Source of the DNA: Acidimicrobiia bacterium
GTDB lineage: Bacteria > Actinomycetota > Acidimicrobiia > Spongiisociales > JAHEDJ01
Direction: 5' to 3'
DNA length: 13,239 bases
NCBI GenBank assembly: GCA_030598025.1
Contig: JAUVQS010000030.1
Span: forward strand, 1 to 13,239
In this document: positions 11,684 to 13,239 of the stretch, one piece after another
How the letters are laid out: each line of letters starts with the position of its first letter
Numbering within the stretch: position 1 is the stretch's first letter
Notes under the pieces: model-generated
What the model saw: only the letters and a program-made list of their open reading frames with translations
Database searches by the model: none
What the model was told of the DNA's origin: nothing
Made by a program: the position numbers and the translations under genes

Positions 11684-13239
11684 CTATTCCACCGTCACCG
11701 TCTTGGCCAGGTTGCGTGGCTTATCGACGTCGAGGTTCTGTTGTTTGGCCATCCAGTAGGCCAGCAACTGGAGAGGGACGACGGCCGTCACCGGGCTGAG
11801 TAGCTCGGGCGCCCACGGCACGAAGATCGACTCATCGGCCACTGCCTCCCCGTCGGCATCTCCCTCGGTGAGAACGAGGACAATCGTTCCATGACGAGCA
11901 CGCATCTCCTCCATATTGGAGAGCATCTTGGCTTTCACATGGCTGTTGGTGGCGACACCGACGACCACCACGCCGTCTTCAATCAGCGCGATTGGGCCAT
12001 GCTTCATTTCGCCGGCAGGAAATCCCTCGGCACGGACGTAGGCGATCTCTTTGAGCTTGAGAGCTCCCTCCATGGCGACCGGGTAGGCGGCGCTCCGTCC
12101 CAGGAAGAAGAAATCCCGCCGGTCTGCCAACTGCTCGGACATCTCTCGAATGGCGTCTGATTGCTGAAGGACCTGCTCCACCTGATCCGGCAGCACGAAC
12201 ATCGCACGCACGGCATTCTGGATCACGGCGTCGTCGAGTGAACCGCGCGCATGTGCCAGCCAAAGCGCCAGCAGTTGCATCGCTATCAGCTGAGTTGTGA
12301 AGGTCTTGGTGGCCGCAACGCCGATTTCCGGTCCGGCCCTCGTGTAGAGGACCGCGTCGGCCTCACGGGCCATCGCCGAATCGACGACATTCGTCACCGC
12401 GATGAGCGTGGCTCCCTGCGCATGGGCGTATCGAACTGCCGCCACCGTGTCGAGTGTCTCCCCCGATTGGGAGATGCCGACCACCAGGGTCCGGCCGTCG
12501 AGCACCGGATCGCGGTATCTGAATTCTGAGGCGATATCGATTTCCACCGGCAGACGGGTCCAACGCTCGATCGCGTACTTGGCCATCATGGCGGCGTGAT
12601 ACGACGTGCCGCAGGCGATCACCGACACCTTGTTGAAAGATCGAGCGACATCGACATCTAATTCGAGTTCGCGCAGGCGAACGAGTCCGTCGGAATCCAA
12701 ACGCCCTCGCAGCGTGTCTCGTATGGCTTGCGGCTGCTCGAATATCTCTTTGAGCATGAAGTCCGGATAGCCGCCCTTCTCGGCAGACTCCAGATCCCAT
12801 TCGATGTCACGGGTGGCAGGTTCGATGGTGGCTCCGTCGAGGTCGGTGATGGTGACACCCTCGGGCCGAACGGCGACGACTCGATCGTCATCCAGGATGG
12901 CCATCCGCCTCGTGTACTCCAGGAAGGCGGGGATGTCAGAGGCAAGGAAGTTCTCACCGTCGCCCAGTCCGACCACCAGGGGGCTACCTCGACGGGCTCC
13001 AACCACGAGGTCGGGGTCATCGTTACGTACGACGGCCAGGGCCAGTGCACCCTCGGCCTTCCGCATGACTTCCCGAACCGCTTCATCCAACGGCAAGTCG
13101 GCCATGCCCTCGATCAAGTGCGCAACGACCTCCGTGTCTGTGTCGGACTCGAACTGATGCCCGGCCTCGATGAGCCCGGCCTTCAGCTCGGCCCAGTTCT
13201 CGATGATGCCGTTGTGAACAACAGCGACGCTGAGCGAGC
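11684..13239 (-). CDS. glmS: Glutamine--fructose-6-phosphate aminotransferase (isomerizing), 5' end outside window
   Basis: Makes glucosamine-6-phosphate from fructose-6-phosphate and glutamine, the first step to UDP-GlcNAc. The frame is open from the right edge: translation there gives SLSVAVVHNGIIENWAELKAGL and SDTDTEVVAHLIEG, the glutaminase domain around the oxyanion Asn-Gly, so about the first 90 residues including the catalytic Cys are outside and 517 are present. The first SIS domain has VIACGTSYHAA, the sugar-phosphate loop ISQSGETLDT and IGVAATKTFTTQL. The second has FLGRSAAYPVAMEGALKLKEIAYVRAEGFPAGEMKHGPIALI. The end, DKPRNLAKTVTVE, is the conserved GlmS C-terminus with the catalytic Lys region. 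It lies upstream of acpS on the same strand but is separated from it by the repeat-filled gap, so it is probably a separate transcript. Confidence 0.97.
   Translation of the reverse strand, partial: SLSVAVVHNGIIENWAELKAGLIEAGHQFESDTDTEVVAHLIEGMADLPLDEAVREVMRKAEGALALAVVRNDDPDLVVGARRGSPLVVGLGDGENFLASDIPAFLEYTRRMAILDDDRVVAVRPEGVTITDLDGATIEPATRDIEWDLESAEKGGYPDFMLKEIFEQPQAIRDTLRGRLDSDGLVRLRELELDVDVARSFNKVSVIACGTSYHAAMMAKYAIERWTRLPVEIDIASEFRYRDPVLDGRTLVVGISQSGETLDTVAAVRYAHAQGATLIAVTNVVDSAMAREADAVLYTRAGPEIGVAATKTFTTQLIAMQLLALWLAHARGSLDDAVIQNAVRAMFVLPDQVEQVLQQSDAIREMSEQLADRRDFFFLGRSAAYPVAMEGALKLKEIAYVRAEGFPAGEMKHGPIALIEDGVVVVGVATNSHVKAKMLSNMEEMRARHGTIVLVLTEGDADGEAVADESIFVPWAPELLSPVTAVVPLQLLAYWMAKQQNLDVDKPRNLAKTVTVE

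Overview
This window is a bacterial housekeeping region. Its gene order, glmS-acpS-nnr-alr-(peptidase)-(udg)-tsaE-tsaB-rimI-tsaD on one strand with groES-groEL nearby, is typical of Actinomycetota. The high-GC codon use, frequent GTG starts and CIRCE operators fit that. An Acidimicrobiia-like lineage is my guess only, because no rRNA or taxon-specific marker is present. Apart from one gene, plus an edge fragment, everything lies on the minus strand, so transcription runs from high to low coordinates.

Right to left: glmS (incomplete, start outside the window) makes glucosamine-6-phosphate for the cell wall. A 341-base gene-free stretch follows, packed with short palindromes: a roughly 75-base direct repeat in two copies, a third related hairpin between them, and a nested hairpin cluster next to glmS. 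A perfect 14-bp hairpin swallows the start codon of acpS (holo-ACP synthase). After a 111-base gap with a 7-bp tandem repeat comes a tightly packed run of eight genes whose junctions all overlap by 1 to 8 bases: nnr (NAD(P)HX repair), alr (alanine racemase), a DmpA/P1-type peptidase, a type 4 Fe-S uracil-DNA glycosylase, then tsaE, tsaB, rimI and tsaD. The tsa genes provide the TsaB-TsaD-TsaE part of the tRNA t6A37 machinery. TsaC is not here. A DUF1295 membrane protein closes this block.

In the left third, an ornithine aminotransferase gene on the plus strand is broken by a one-base deletion. It diverges from groES-groEL, and the region between carries two tandem CIRCE operators spaced 32 bp apart, so HrcA heat-shock control of groESL is expected. 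At the left edge groEL stops about 30 residues early. The sequence just beyond reads, on the opposite strand, as the N-terminus of a ChaC-like gamma-glutamylcyclotransferase running head-on into groEL. Both genes are lost at the same point, which suggests a rearrangement breakpoint or an assembly chimera.

I see no prophage, transposase, CRISPR-cas locus or clearly new gene system. The least explained material is the palindromic repeat cluster at 11338-11671 and the left-edge junction.
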